A DNA stretch of 8,694 nucleotides from contig CBDUXZ010000059.1 of NCBI GenBank assembly GCA_965371325.1, positions 1 through 8,694 of the forward strand, given 5' to 3'. Both the position numbers and the translations under genes were made by a program. Positions 1 to 8,694 of the stretch are shown one piece after another; the first letter of the stretch is position 1, and every line of letters starts with the position of its first letter. Origin of the DNA: CBDUXZ01 sp965371325 [NCBI: uncultured bacterium] (GTDB lineage: Bacteria; JAUYMQ01). The notes below the pieces were generated by a model, which was not told the origin of the DNA, did not search any database, and was given only the letters and a program-made list of their open reading frames with translations.

Positions 1-137
1 GCGAAAATAAACAGCGACCCCAGGATCACCGGCGGCTGGATAACCGCCCAGTCGGCGGCGCCCAGATGTATCACGCGCAGCCCTTCGGGAAAGACAGATT
101 CAAAGAGGTTCAGCTCGGACGCGATCACGAAACCCAC
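1..137 (-). CDS. atpB: F0F1 ATP synthase subunit a (atpB), N-terminal fragment cut by window edge
   Basis: Only the first 45 codons plus two bases are present; the rest lies beyond position 1. Translation from a GTG at 137..135 begins VGFVIASELNLFESVF and runs into a hydrophobic stretch (residues about 31-45, AVIQPPVILGSLFIF) that looks like the start of a first membrane helix. The start was chosen because an AAGGAAGG ribosome binding site lies at 155..148, ten bases upstream; a second GTG at 128..126 is spaced less well, and there is no ATG nearby. It follows the AtpI-like gene by 30 bases. In F-type ATPase operons the gene after atpI is normally atpB, whose product forms the proton half-channels of the membrane F0 sector. 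The call rests mostly on that context: the conserved Arg helix of subunit a is outside the window, so a different small membrane protein cannot be excluded. Confidence 0.6.
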   Translation of the reverse strand, partial: MGFVIASELNLFESVFPEGLRVIHLGAADWAVIQPPVILGSLFIF

Positions 138-147
138 GATATGTTTT

Positions 148-155
148 CCTTCCTT
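148..155 (-). promoter_or_regulatory. Ribosome binding site deciding the atpB GTG start
   Basis: AAGGAAGG on the minus strand lies ten bases before the GTG at 137..135. It is the only good purine-rich site between the stop of the preceding gene and the open frame, and it supports this non-ATG start. Confidence 0.55.
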
Positions 156-167
156 GAAAACCGCCCC

Positions 168-569
168 TCAGGGCGCCGATTCATCCTCGCCCGGTCTCAC
201 CGCCTGATCGATCCCCTCGGCGAAAGCCGCCAGGACGATTGTCGAGAGGCCCGCCGCGCAGGGAGGCAGGCTGACCGGCAGGAACACGAGCACCGCGATC
301 AGCAGGGTCAGGAAGAAAAAGAACCGGATGCCCGTGGCTATCGCGAACCACCGGGAGGGGTTTGTGCGCCCGCCCAAGAGCGCCTCCACCGAGCGGCGCA
401 GCGCGTGCAGGTTCAAGGCGCCCAGAATGCCCGCGCCCAGCGTGTTCAGCGCCATCTCGCCGCCGAAAAAATACCAGGTTACCCCTGAAGCGAGCCCCAG
501 GACCCAGATATTTTTCCGTTCCAGACCGTCGAGGGTTCGTCTGGCCCAGGGATCATCGGCCGGCGTCAC
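168..569 (-). CDS. atpI: ATP synthase subunit I-like membrane protein (AtpI)
   Basis: A 133-residue hydrophobic protein with four likely membrane segments at about residues 21-36, 39-57, 74-98 and 101-120, a short charged N-terminus and an acidic tail (GEDESAP). The second helix carries a small-residue pattern ending in a basic loop (LGAGILGALNLHALRR), which resembles the ATP-synt_I family. Members of this family sit at the head of F-type ATPase operons and are reported to help assemble the c-ring or handle divalent cations; they are not part of the finished enzyme. The start is GTG at 569..567, overlapping the TGA of the upstream gene by four bases (GTGA), a usual sign of translational coupling, with GAGG eight bases upstream. 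The gene downstream looks like atpB, as expected. The family is weakly conserved, so the call depends on topology and position together. Confidence 0.72.
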   Translation of the reverse strand: MTPADDPWARRTLDGLERKNIWVLGLASGVTWYFFGGEMALNTLGAGILGALNLHALRRSVEALLGGRTNPSRWFAIATGIRFFFFLTLLIAVLVFLPVSLPPCAAGLSTIVLAAFAEGIDQAVRPGEDESAP

Positions 570-856
570 CGGCCCGGCCTCGTCTCTTCACCGGCCTCGT
601 CGTCCAGCCGCTCCAGCCGGCGCTGATAACGGACCATCGTGAGAACCGCCGCCGCCAACCCCAGGATGATGCAAATAAGAAGCACCCAGACCGGGGCGCC
701 GTACTCTTCCGTCAACCACCAGCCGAGGCCCGCACCAATGAGCAATGACGCAACACCCTGGACCGTGAGATCGATGACCAGCGCGTAGCGCCGGCTCATC
801 GGGTTCCGCCGCCCGGCGGGATTCCCCTTCTCGTGCCTGTCAGGCGGGCTCCCCAC
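566..856 (-). CDS. atpZ: AtpZ-like small membrane protein of the ATP synthase operon (AtpI/AtpZ, ATPase_gene1 family)
   Basis: This is a 96-residue protein, or 77 residues if translation begins at Met20. It has two likely membrane helices at about residues 25-48 and 54-75, joined by a short loop (TEEYGAPV) and followed by a basic then acidic tail. The two-helix hairpin with glycine-rich helices (LLIGAGLGWWL and IILGLAAAV) fits the AtpZ family, which precedes atpI in many operons and has been linked with AtpI to magnesium/calcium handling for the ATP synthase. The GTG at 856..854 lies eight bases after the hemL stop, with AAGGAG only four bases before it; ATG at 799..797 is the alternative and has a weaker GGCGG-type site. 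The first 19 residues are charged and proline-rich, and not needed for the fold. The 3' end overlaps atpI by four bases. Confidence 0.72.
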   Translation of the reverse strand: MGSPPDRHEKGNPAGRRNPMSRRYALVIDLTVQGVASLLIGAGLGWWLTEEYGAPVWVLLICIILGLAAAVLTMVRYQRRLERLDDEAGEETRPGR

Positions 857-864
857 GGCGCTCC

Positions 865-2163
865 TTATCTGGCGGCCAGCGAGGCGAAGGCCCCTCCGGC
901 CGCCTTGATCGTCTGATCGAAATCTCGTTTCTCATGGGCGAGAGAAACGAAGGCCGCCTCGAAAGCCGAAGGCGCTATGTAGACGCGCCGCTTCAGCATC
1001 TCCTGAAAGTAGGCGGCGTAGAGCGACGTGTCGGAGGTGCAGGCCGAAGTGAAATCGGTCACCTGGCCGGAGGTGAAGAAGCAGGTGAACATCGATCCGA
1101 CGCGGTTCCAGCACGTTTGGATCCCCGCCCCGTCGGCTACGGCCCTGAGCCGCTCGACAAGTTCCGCAGACCGCTTCTCCAGCATTTCATAGGTGCGGCC
1201 GCGCGCGAGGAGCTTCAGCGTCTGGATCCCCGCGGCTACGGCGAGCGGATTGCCCGAAAGCGTCCCCGCCTGATACACCGGCCCCTCGGGCGCGATCTCT
1301 GCCATGAGATCCGCCCGCCCGCCGAAAGCGCCGAGGGGCAGTCCGCCGCCCAGGATCTTCCCGATGCAGGTCAAGTCGGGCATCACGCCGTAGAGCGCCT
1401 GGGCCCCGCCCAGGGCCACGCGAAAGCCCGTGATCACCTCATCAAAAACAAGGACCGTCCCCGAAGCGGAGCAGAGCGCCCGCAATCCCTCAAGAAAGCC
1501 CGGGGCGGCCGGAACTACCCCCATGTTCCCCGCGACCGGCTCCACAATCAGCGCGGCGATGGATGCGCCTTCCTTGGCGAAAAGCCGCCTGGCCGCTTCC
1601 AGATCGTTGTAGGGAAGCGAACGCGTCAGGCTCGCCGTCGCTTTCGGGACGCCGGGGCTTCCGGGAATGCCCAGCGTCGCGACACCCGAACCCGCCTCTA
1701 CCAGGAAGGGATCCGCATGGCCGTGGTAGCCCCCCACGAACTTCACGAGCACGTCTCTGCCGGTCGCGGCCCGCGCGAGCCTCAATGCGCTCATCGTGGC
1801 TTCGGTGCCGCTCGATACGAGGCGGACCCGCTCGATCGCGGGCATGATCTCGATGATCCGACGTGCGAGCTCCACTTCCCCCGCCGTCGGTGCGCCGTAA
1901 CTGGTCCCCCGCGCTGTGGCATGCTGGATGGCCGACACCACTTTCGGATGCGCATGGCCCAGGATCAGCGGACCCCAGGATCCCACGTAGTCGATGAAGG
2001 TGTAACCATCAACGTCGGTGATCCGGGCCCCTTTGGCCCTTGCGATGAAGCGTGGCTCGCCGCCGACCGCGCGAAACGCGCGAACCGGCGAGTTCACGCC
2101 ACCCGGAATAAGGGCCTTGGCCGCCGCGAAGAGCGACCGCGAGTGCGTACGTCCGGGGGACAT
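865..2163 (-). CDS. hemL: Glutamate-1-semialdehyde 2,1-aminomutase
   Basis: HemL is a cytosolic pyridoxal-phosphate enzyme that converts glutamate-1-semialdehyde to 5-aminolevulinate, the last step of the C5 route into haem, corrinoids and other tetrapyrroles. The 432-residue length is close to the usual 425-430. Visible signatures include the N-terminal LIPGGVNSPVRAF (18-30), DYVGSWGP (58-65), NSGTEATMSA-like VSSGTEATMSA (116-126), YHGHAD (146-151), the PLP-binding DEVITGFRV (241-249), the Schiff-base lysine in IGKILGGG (K269) and PVYQAGTLSGNP (295-306); APSAFEAAFVSLAH near the C-terminus is also intact. No frameshift or loss is seen. The ATG at 2163 follows a GAGAGGGGGG site. It is the first gene of an apparent unit with atpZ, atpI and atpB and has its own candidate promoter upstream. 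Other class III aminotransferases are unlikely given these HemL-specific motifs. Confidence 0.97.
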   Translation of the reverse strand: MSPGRTHSRSLFAAAKALIPGGVNSPVRAFRAVGGEPRFIARAKGARITDVDGYTFIDYVGSWGPLILGHAHPKVVSAIQHATARGTSYGAPTAGEVELARRIIEIMPAIERVRLVSSGTEATMSALRLARAATGRDVLVKFVGGYHGHADPFLVEAGSGVATLGIPGSPGVPKATASLTRSLPYNDLEAARRLFAKEGASIAALIVEPVAGNMGVVPAAPGFLEGLRALCSASGTVLVFDEVITGFRVALGGAQALYGVMPDLTCIGKILGGGLPLGAFGGRADLMAEIAPEGPVYQAGTLSGNPLAVAAGIQTLKLLARGRTYEMLEKRSAELVERLRAVADGAGIQTCWNRVGSMFTCFFTSGQVTDFTSACTSDTSLYAAYFQEMLKRRVYIAPSAFEAAFVSLAHEKRDFDQTIKAAGGAFASLAAR

Positions 2164-2191
2164 GGCCCCCCTCTCTGTGATGGGCTGGAAA

Positions 2192-2208
2192 ATCCTCGCG
2201 CCAAGGAT
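2192..2208 (-). other. Small hairpin in the hemL leader
   Basis: On the minus strand ATCCT and AGGAT are separated by seven bases (TGGCGCG), giving a five-base-pair stem, six with a U-G pair. It lies about 30 bases before the hemL start and does not include the ribosome binding site. A near-identical element lies just before gyrA. The function is unknown, and chance is quite possible for a stem this short. Confidence 0.3.
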
Positions 2209-2240
2209 GCAAGCGGGAACGCGACAGTCCTAACCGGGCG

Positions 2241-2290
2241 AAAAAACTAGCATTCAGCCCCCCCGCTGTCAACGCGGTGCGGCGGGGGGG
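2241..2290 (-). terminator. Possible terminator after gyrA: GC hairpin with a delayed T-run
   Basis: Just downstream of the gyrA stop, minus-strand CCCCCCCGC (2290..2282) pairs perfectly with GCGGGGGGG (2266..2258) across a 15-base loop; an inner CCGC/GCGG pairing with a 7-base loop is an alternative. A run of six T (2246..2241) follows only after 11 more bases. An intrinsic terminator normally has the T-run directly after the stem, so termination here is doubtful. Confidence 0.3.
2244..2272 (-). promoter_or_regulatory. Candidate sigma70-type promoter for hemL-atpZ-atpI-atpB
   Basis: On the minus strand an exact -35 consensus TTGACA (2272..2267) is followed after 17 bases by TAGTTT (2249..2244). 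That hexamer matches only three of six -10 positions, but these are the first, second and last, and it is preceded by TG one base upstream (TGC), the extended -10 motif. Transcription would begin near 2237, leaving a leader of roughly 70 bases before hemL. The -35 box falls in the loop of the GC hairpin that may end gyrA transcription, so the two signals share DNA. Confidence 0.45.
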
Positions 2291-2294
2291 GGGG
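2284..2294 (+). repeat. Homopolymer of 11 G
   Basis: Eleven consecutive G on the plus strand lie six bases from the gyrA stop codon, between gyrA and hemL. A second run of seven C lies at 2258-2264. Tracts this long are prone to replication slippage and to sequencing length errors, so the exact length should be treated with care. No reading frame crosses them. Confidence 0.9.
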
Positions 2295-2300
2295 CGTAAA

Positions 2301-4766
2301 TCAGGCTTGTCCGGACGGGCTTTCCGGCTCTTCGCCTGTTGCCTTCTCGGCCAGGCGGGCCACGCTGGCCACCTTCTCGGCGGCCGAGAGCGATACGATG
2401 CGAACACCCTGGGTGTTGCGACCTATCTCGGAGATGTCGCGGACGGGCGTGCGGACGATTTTCCCCCGGTTCGTGATGACCATGAGATCGTCGGCGTCGC
2501 TGACGAGCTTCACGTCGACGACGCGCCCGTTCCGCTCTGTCGTCTTGATGGTGATGATTCCCTTTCCGCCCCGGCTCTGGAGACGGTACTCCTCGGTGGC
2601 CGTGCGCTTACCGTAACCGTTCTCGCAGATGGTGAGGAGGCTCGCGGGGAATTTCGACGTTTCCATGCTCACCACGCGGTTTCCCTTCCCGAGCGCCATT
2701 CCCTTTACGCCCCTGGCGGCCCTTCCCATTGCGCGAACGTCCTGCTCCTTGAACCGGATTGACAACCCGCTCGCCGAAGCGAGGAACACATGCTGCTCAC
2801 CGTCCGTGAGGCGGGCGGAGATAAGCTCGTCCTTCTTCTCGAGAATCAGGCCGATGATCCCTCCCTTGCGCGGGTTGGAGTAGGCCATGAGGGGCGTCTT
2901 CTTCACCAGGCCCTGGGATGTTGCCACCATCACGAAACGCCCCTCCGAGAACTCCCGTACGGGGAGGTGCGCTGCGATCGTCTCTCCCGGCTCAAGGCGG
3001 AGCAGATTCACGATCGCCTTCCCGCGGGCCGCGCGCCCCATCTGCGGCAGCTCGTGCACCTTCAACCAGTAGACACGCCCCTTGTTCGAGAAGAAGAGGA
3101 TGTAGCTGTGGGTTGAAGCGACGAAGACTGACTCCACGAAGTCGTCCTCCTTCGTGGTGGTCGCCATCTTTCCCTTCCCGCCTCGGCGCTGAGCCCTGTA
3201 GAGGCTGACGGCGTTGCGCTTGATGTAGCCGCCGTGCGAGATGGTGACGACCATCTCCTCTTCCTTGATGAGCTCCTCGATATCGATATCCGCGACCGCG
3301 CCCACGATGTCGGTGCGCCGTGCGTCGCCGTGCTTCTCCTTCATCTCGAGCAACTCTTCCTGGATGATCTTCCTGACCCGCGCCTCTTTTCCGAGGATGT
3401 CCTCAAGATCCTTGATACGCTTTCTTATCTCGGCCAGCTCATCGAGGATCTTCTTCCGTTCCAGGCCGGTAAGCCTCTGCAACCGCATGTCGAGAATCGC
3501 CTGGGCCTGGATTTCACTCAGCCGGTAGCGCCGTATGAGCGCCTGTTTGGCCTCTGGCGGTCCGGCGCTCTTCTTGATGAGCGCCACGATCGCGTCGATG
3601 TGATCGAGCGCGATCTTGTATCCATCGAGAATGTGTGCGCGCGCCTCCGCCTTCTTCAGCTCGAAGGCGGTTCGCCTGGTGACGACTTCCTTGCGGAAGG
3701 CGACGAACTGGCTGAGCATCTCTTTCAGGCTCAAGACGCGGGGCTGATTGTTCACGATGCTGAGCATGATCATGCCGAAGGTCGACTGGAGCGGCGTGAG
3801 TTTGAAGAGCTGGTTCGTAATAATTTCGGGGTCCTCGCCGCGCTTCAGTTCCACCACCACGCGCATCCCGTCCCGATCGGACTCGTCACGAATATCGGAC
3901 ACACCCTCAATCCGACGGGTATTCACAAGCCCGGCGATGCGCTCGATGAGGCGGCTCTTGTTCAGCTGGTAGGGAATCTCCGAGATGACGAGGTTGGTTT
4001 TGTCCTTCCCGGTGACAGGCTCGGTGGAAACCCTCGCCCGCATCGTGAGCGAACCGCGCCCTGTCTTGTAGGCCTGCCTGATGCCCTCCGTGCCGCAGAT
4101 GTAACCCCCCGTCGGGAAATCGGGTCCGGGAACGTGCTTCATCAGATCGGAGATCGACATATCGGGCTTGTCGACGAGCGCGACCAGGGCGTCGACCACC
4201 TCACTCAAATTGTGCGGGGGGATATTGGTTGCCATTCCCACCGCGATGCCCGACGAGCCGTTCTGAAGGAGCGTGGGGACCTTCGACGGGAGAACGATAG
4301 GCTCCTGGGTGCTCTCGTCGAAGTTAGCGAGAAAATCTACCGTGTTCCTGTCGATGTCGGCCAGCATCTCCTCGGCCAGCCGGTTCAGCCTCGCTTCAGT
4401 GTAGCGGTAAGCGGCTGCGGGATCGCCGTCGATGGAGCCAAAGTTCCCCTGCCCATCCACCAGCGGATAGCGAACGCTGAAGTTCTGGACCAGTCTCACC
4501 AGCGCGTCATAGACGGCGGAGTCGCCGTGGGGGTGGTACTTCTTGAGCACTTCGCCCACCACGCCGGCGCTCTTTGAATACCCCCTGGTCGGGAGGAGCC
4601 CTTCCCGGAACATGGCATAAAGAATGCGCCGGTGGACGGGCTTCAATCCGTCGCGCACGTCCGGGATCGCACGGCCGATGATGACGCTCATCGCATAGTC
4701 CATATACGACTTACGCATCTCGTCTTCGATGTTCACGATGACCGCGGGCGCAATGTTCTCAGGCAT
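2301..4766 (-). CDS. gyrA: DNA gyrase subunit A
   Basis: GyrA is the breakage-reunion subunit of the A2B2 gyrase that introduces negative supercoils using ATP. The protein has 821 residues. The winged-helix and tower region has [10 protein letters not shown] (78-87) and [13 protein letters not shown] (103-115), with the DNA-linking tyrosine in RYTE (Tyr122); the numbering coincides with E. coli. The quinolone-determining positions are Ser83 and Asp87, the susceptible type. A coiled-coil region spans roughly 360-480. The C-terminal beta-pinwheel starts near 500 and holds the GyrA box QRRGGKG (526-532), which separates GyrA from the topoisomerase IV subunit ParC; repeated blade motifs include GRAARG at 578-582 and 681-686 and a box-like SRGGKG at 731-736. 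The tail after the pinwheel is short and mildly acidic. The ATG at 4766 has AGGA ten bases upstream. It lies 98 bases after gyrB, so the two subunits are probably co-transcribed. Confidence 0.98.
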   Translation of the reverse strand: MPENIAPAVIVNIEDEMRKSYMDYAMSVIIGRAIPDVRDGLKPVHRRILYAMFREGLLPTRGYSKSAGVVGEVLKKYHPHGDSAVYDALVRLVQNFSVRYPLVDGQGNFGSIDGDPAAAYRYTEARLNRLAEEMLADIDRNTVDFLANFDESTQEPIVLPSKVPTLLQNGSSGIAVGMATNIPPHNLSEVVDALVALVDKPDMSISDLMKHVPGPDFPTGGYICGTEGIRQAYKTGRGSLTMRARVSTEPVTGKDKTNLVISEIPYQLNKSRLIERIAGLVNTRRIEGVSDIRDESDRDGMRVVVELKRGEDPEIITNQLFKLTPLQSTFGMIMLSIVNNQPRVLSLKEMLSQFVAFRKEVVTRRTAFELKKAEARAHILDGYKIALDHIDAIVALIKKSAGPPEAKQALIRRYRLSEIQAQAILDMRLQRLTGLERKKILDELAEIRKRIKDLEDILGKEARVRKIIQEELLEMKEKHGDARRTDIVGAVADIDIEELIKEEEMVVTISHGGYIKRNAVSLYRAQRRGGKGKMATTTKEDDFVESVFVASTHSYILFFSNKGRVYWLKVHELPQMGRAARGKAIVNLLRLEPGETIAAHLPVREFSEGRFVMVATSQGLVKKTPLMAYSNPRKGGIIGLILEKKDELISARLTDGEQHVFLASASGLSIRFKEQDVRAMGRAARGVKGMALGKGNRVVSMETSKFPASLLTICENGYGKRTATEEYRLQSRGGKGIITIKTTERNGRVVDVKLVSDADDLMVITNRGKIVRTPVRDISEIGRNTQGVRIVSLSAAEKVASVARLAEKATGEEPESPSGQA

Positions 4767-4773
4767 GTCGTTT

Positions 4774-4793
4774 CAATCCTGTGCCGAGGATCG
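4774..4793 (-). promoter_or_regulatory. Hairpin overlapping the gyrA ribosome binding site
   Basis: On the minus strand CGATCCT and AGGATTG pair around a six-base loop (CGGCAC), giving seven pairs including one G-U. The AGGA that serves as the gyrA ribosome binding site (4780..4777) is inside the 3' arm. A competing five-pair stem, GCCGA (4800..4796) with TCGGC (4787..4783), would use part of the same bases and leave AGGA free. Both stems are short, so a control function is only a suggestion. Confidence 0.35.
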
Positions 4794-4864
4794 GGTCGGC
4801 TTCGAACCGAGCGCCGGCGGGAAAAGTGCGATCTCCCCGTGGCGACCTCGGGAGGGGAGCCGGT

Positions 4865-7399
<2,535 letters not shown>

Positions 7400-7401
7400 T
7401 T

Positions 7402-7430
7402 AATATAGTTTTCAGGTCCTCGTGTGTAAA
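7402..7430 (-). promoter_or_regulatory. Sigma70-type promoter of gyrB
   Basis: On the minus strand TTTACA (7430..7425) and TATATT (7407..7402) are separated by exactly 17 bases, each matching five of six consensus positions. Transcription would begin near 7395, giving a leader of about 16 bases to the first ATG or about 35 to the preferred one. The stretch is clearly more AT-rich than its surroundings. It is the best promoter in the window and would let gyrB and gyrA be expressed apart from dnaN. A five-base inverted repeat, AGGAC/GTCCT, flanks the -10 box. Confidence 0.65.
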
Positions 7431-7526
7431 GGCAAAACTCGCTTCCGGGAGGGGTTCACAGAGGGGAGAATCGGCCCGCCGGGAGGACGGAATTTCGGGG
7501 GGAGAGACGGCCTGGACTTGGCGCGT

Positions 7527-8639
7527 TCAGATCCGCATCGGCATGACGATCGCTATCGTCGCGTCATCGGTTGCCGGCGAGACCTTGCCTGGACTGAGCT
7601 CGTCGTTGAAACTCAGTCGGACTTCCTTCGCGTCCATCGAAGCAACCGCCTCGAGGAGATAGCGCGCGTTGAAACCGATAGTCAGCGCCTCGCCCGTATA
7701 GGTCACCTCAATCTCCTCACGCGCCTCGCCGAGATCGGGATTGGTGGACGAGATCACAAGCTGGTTGCCGGCGAGCTCGAGCTTTACCGATCCCGAACGC
7801 TCCTTGGCCAGGACGCTGATACGTTTGAGTGAAGCGAGGAGCGGATCTCTTGTTACCGTAAGCGTCTTGCTCAGATCCTTCGGAATCACCTGTTCGTAGT
7901 CGGGGAATGTGCCGTCGATAAGGCGGGTCACAAGCAGGACATCCTTCTTCTTGACCACCGCGTGGCCCTTCTTGAAGCCGATCTTCACCGGTTCGTCGTC
8001 TTCCTCCAGCAGTCGCTTAAGCTCATGAATTCCCTTCTTGTGGACAATTACGCCCTTATCGAACTTGCTCAGATCGACCCCTTCGATTTTGCGATCCACC
8101 ATGGCCAGCCGATGGCCGTCCGTCGCAGCCATCCTGATCAGTCCCTCTTCGGGTCTCGTCTCGAGATAAACGCCATTCAAGTTATAACGCGCCTCCTCCG
8201 TCGAAACAGCGTAGAGAGTTCTCTCGATCATCTCCAGGAGTGTCCCCGACTCGATCTGCACAAGGCTCTTCTCTTCCCCTTTCGGGAGACCGGGATACTC
8301 TTCCGGAGGCAGCCCCACCAGCTTGAAATTGATCTTGCCGCACGAGATCTCCACGTATTTGTTCTCGCCCAAGCGGATAGTAATGTTCTCCTCCGGCAGC
8401 TCACGCGTTATCTCGAAGAGCTTCCTGGCCGATATCGTCGCGCTCCCCTTGCGAATCACCGTGGCGCCATAACCACCCCGAATGCCTATTTCGAGGTCCG
8501 TCGCCGAGATGAAAACCTTGTCCCCTTCGGCTTCTACCAGCGTATTCGCGAGAATAGGCATCGTATTCCGCTTCTCGACGATGGCCTGGATGCGCGCCAA
8601 GCCCTTGAGCAGGTGTCGTTGGGTGATTCGAAACTCCAT
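7527..8639 (-). CDS. dnaN: DNA polymerase III beta subunit (sliding clamp)
   Basis: DnaN forms the homodimeric ring that tethers DNA polymerase III and other repair and replication proteins to DNA. The 370-residue length fits the family (366 in E. coli), with three similar domains at about 1-120, 121-245 and 246-370. Recognisable pieces include RNTMPILANTLVEA (24-37), ATDLEI (46-51), LPPEEYPGLP (110-119), NLNGVYLE (153-160), ATDGHRLA (172-179), DGTFPDYEQVIP (242-253), NARYLLEA (324-331) and the C-terminal VMPMRI (365-370), part of the hydrophobic pocket that binds partner proteins. The ATG at 8639 has GAGG 11 bases upstream (8654..8651). The gene ends 148 bases before gyrB with no recF between. 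dnaA is usually the gene upstream and is probably outside the window. Confidence 0.98.
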   Translation of the reverse strand: MEFRITQRHLLKGLARIQAIVEKRNTMPILANTLVEAEGDKVFISATDLEIGIRGGYGATVIRKGSATISARKLFEITRELPEENITIRLGENKYVEISCGKINFKLVGLPPEEYPGLPKGEEKSLVQIESGTLLEMIERTLYAVSTEEARYNLNGVYLETRPEEGLIRMAATDGHRLAMVDRKIEGVDLSKFDKGVIVHKKGIHELKRLLEEDDEPVKIGFKKGHAVVKKKDVLLVTRLIDGTFPDYEQVIPKDLSKTLTVTRDPLLASLKRISVLAKERSGSVKLELAGNQLVISSTNPDLGEAREEIEVTYTGEALTIGFNARYLLEAVASMDAKEVRLSFNDELSPGKVSPATDDATIAIVMPMRI

Positions 8640-8694
8640 GGTTTTTGTAACCTCACGGGAAGGGTGCGTGGACCTAAGAGTCTACCCCTATGGC

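Noticed and set aside
574-600. Direct repeat of ACGAGGCCGG at the 3' end of atpZ
   Set aside because: Two ten-base copies inside a GC-rich coding tail; likely chance or a small duplication with no evident role.
66-748. Overlapping plus-strand frames opposite atpZ, atpI and atpB
   Set aside because: Basic, proline-rich translations with no family resemblance, while the minus strand gives coherent membrane proteins with coupled starts.
934-2250. A 438-codon plus-strand open frame antisense to hemL
   Set aside because: It is Arg/Gly/His-rich with no recognisable domain and mirrors a highly conserved gene on the other strand; long antisense frames are common in GC-rich coding DNA.
3234-4577. 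A 447-codon plus-strand open frame antisense to gyrA
   Set aside because: Same reason: it lies wholly within gyrA, has no domain signature and its composition is what the complement of gyrA codons gives.
4833-4859. CTCCCC/GGGGAG inverted repeat just after gyrB as a terminator
   Set aside because: Six pairs with a 15-base loop and only four T some bases later; too weak, and gyrA follows closely with no good promoter of its own.
8640-8694. A dnaN promoter or replication-origin elements upstream of dnaN
   Set aside because: Only 55 bases are available; TAGACT resembles a -10 poorly, no -35 box can be assessed and no DnaA box such as TTATCCACA is visible here or elsewhere in the window.

Overview
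The window is a compact, entirely minus-strand stretch of a bacterial chromosome. Reading in the direction of transcription (from high to low coordinates), it holds dnaN (sliding clamp), gyrB, gyrA (both DNA gyrase subunits), hemL (glutamate-1-semialdehyde aminomutase), an AtpZ-like and an AtpI-like small membrane protein, and the first 45 codons of what is most likely atpB (F0 subunit a), cut by the window edge. No tRNA, rRNA, mobile element, CRISPR array or DnaA-box cluster was seen.

Region by region: 8640-8694 is the dnaN leader, with dnaA probably just outside. 7379-7526 separates dnaN from gyrB and carries a good sigma70-type promoter where recF sits in many genomes. 4767-4864 separates gyrB from gyrA and holds a small hairpin that could cover the gyrA ribosome binding site. 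2164-2300 separates gyrA from hemL and holds a GC hairpin interleaved with a candidate hemL promoter. hemL, atpZ, atpI and atpB then follow with gaps or overlaps of 8, -4 and 30 nt, so they look like one transcription unit.

The genes fall into two jobs. One is replication and topology (clamp plus gyrase), typical of an origin-proximal location. The other is bioenergetics: the C5-pathway step toward tetrapyrroles, followed by the start of an F-type ATP synthase operon with its two assembly/ion-handling accessory proteins.

The organism is GC-rich and probably Gram-negative: GyrB has the long insertion after the Toprim motifs, and HemL points to the C5 rather than the ALA-synthase route. Gene order dnaN-gyrB-gyrA-hemL-atpZ-atpI would suit a deltaproteobacterium-like or related uncultivated lineage, but that is a guess that needs a database search. 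I find no convincing novel system. The best leads are the missing recF, the fusion of hemL to the atp operon, and short structured leaders before gyrA and hemL.
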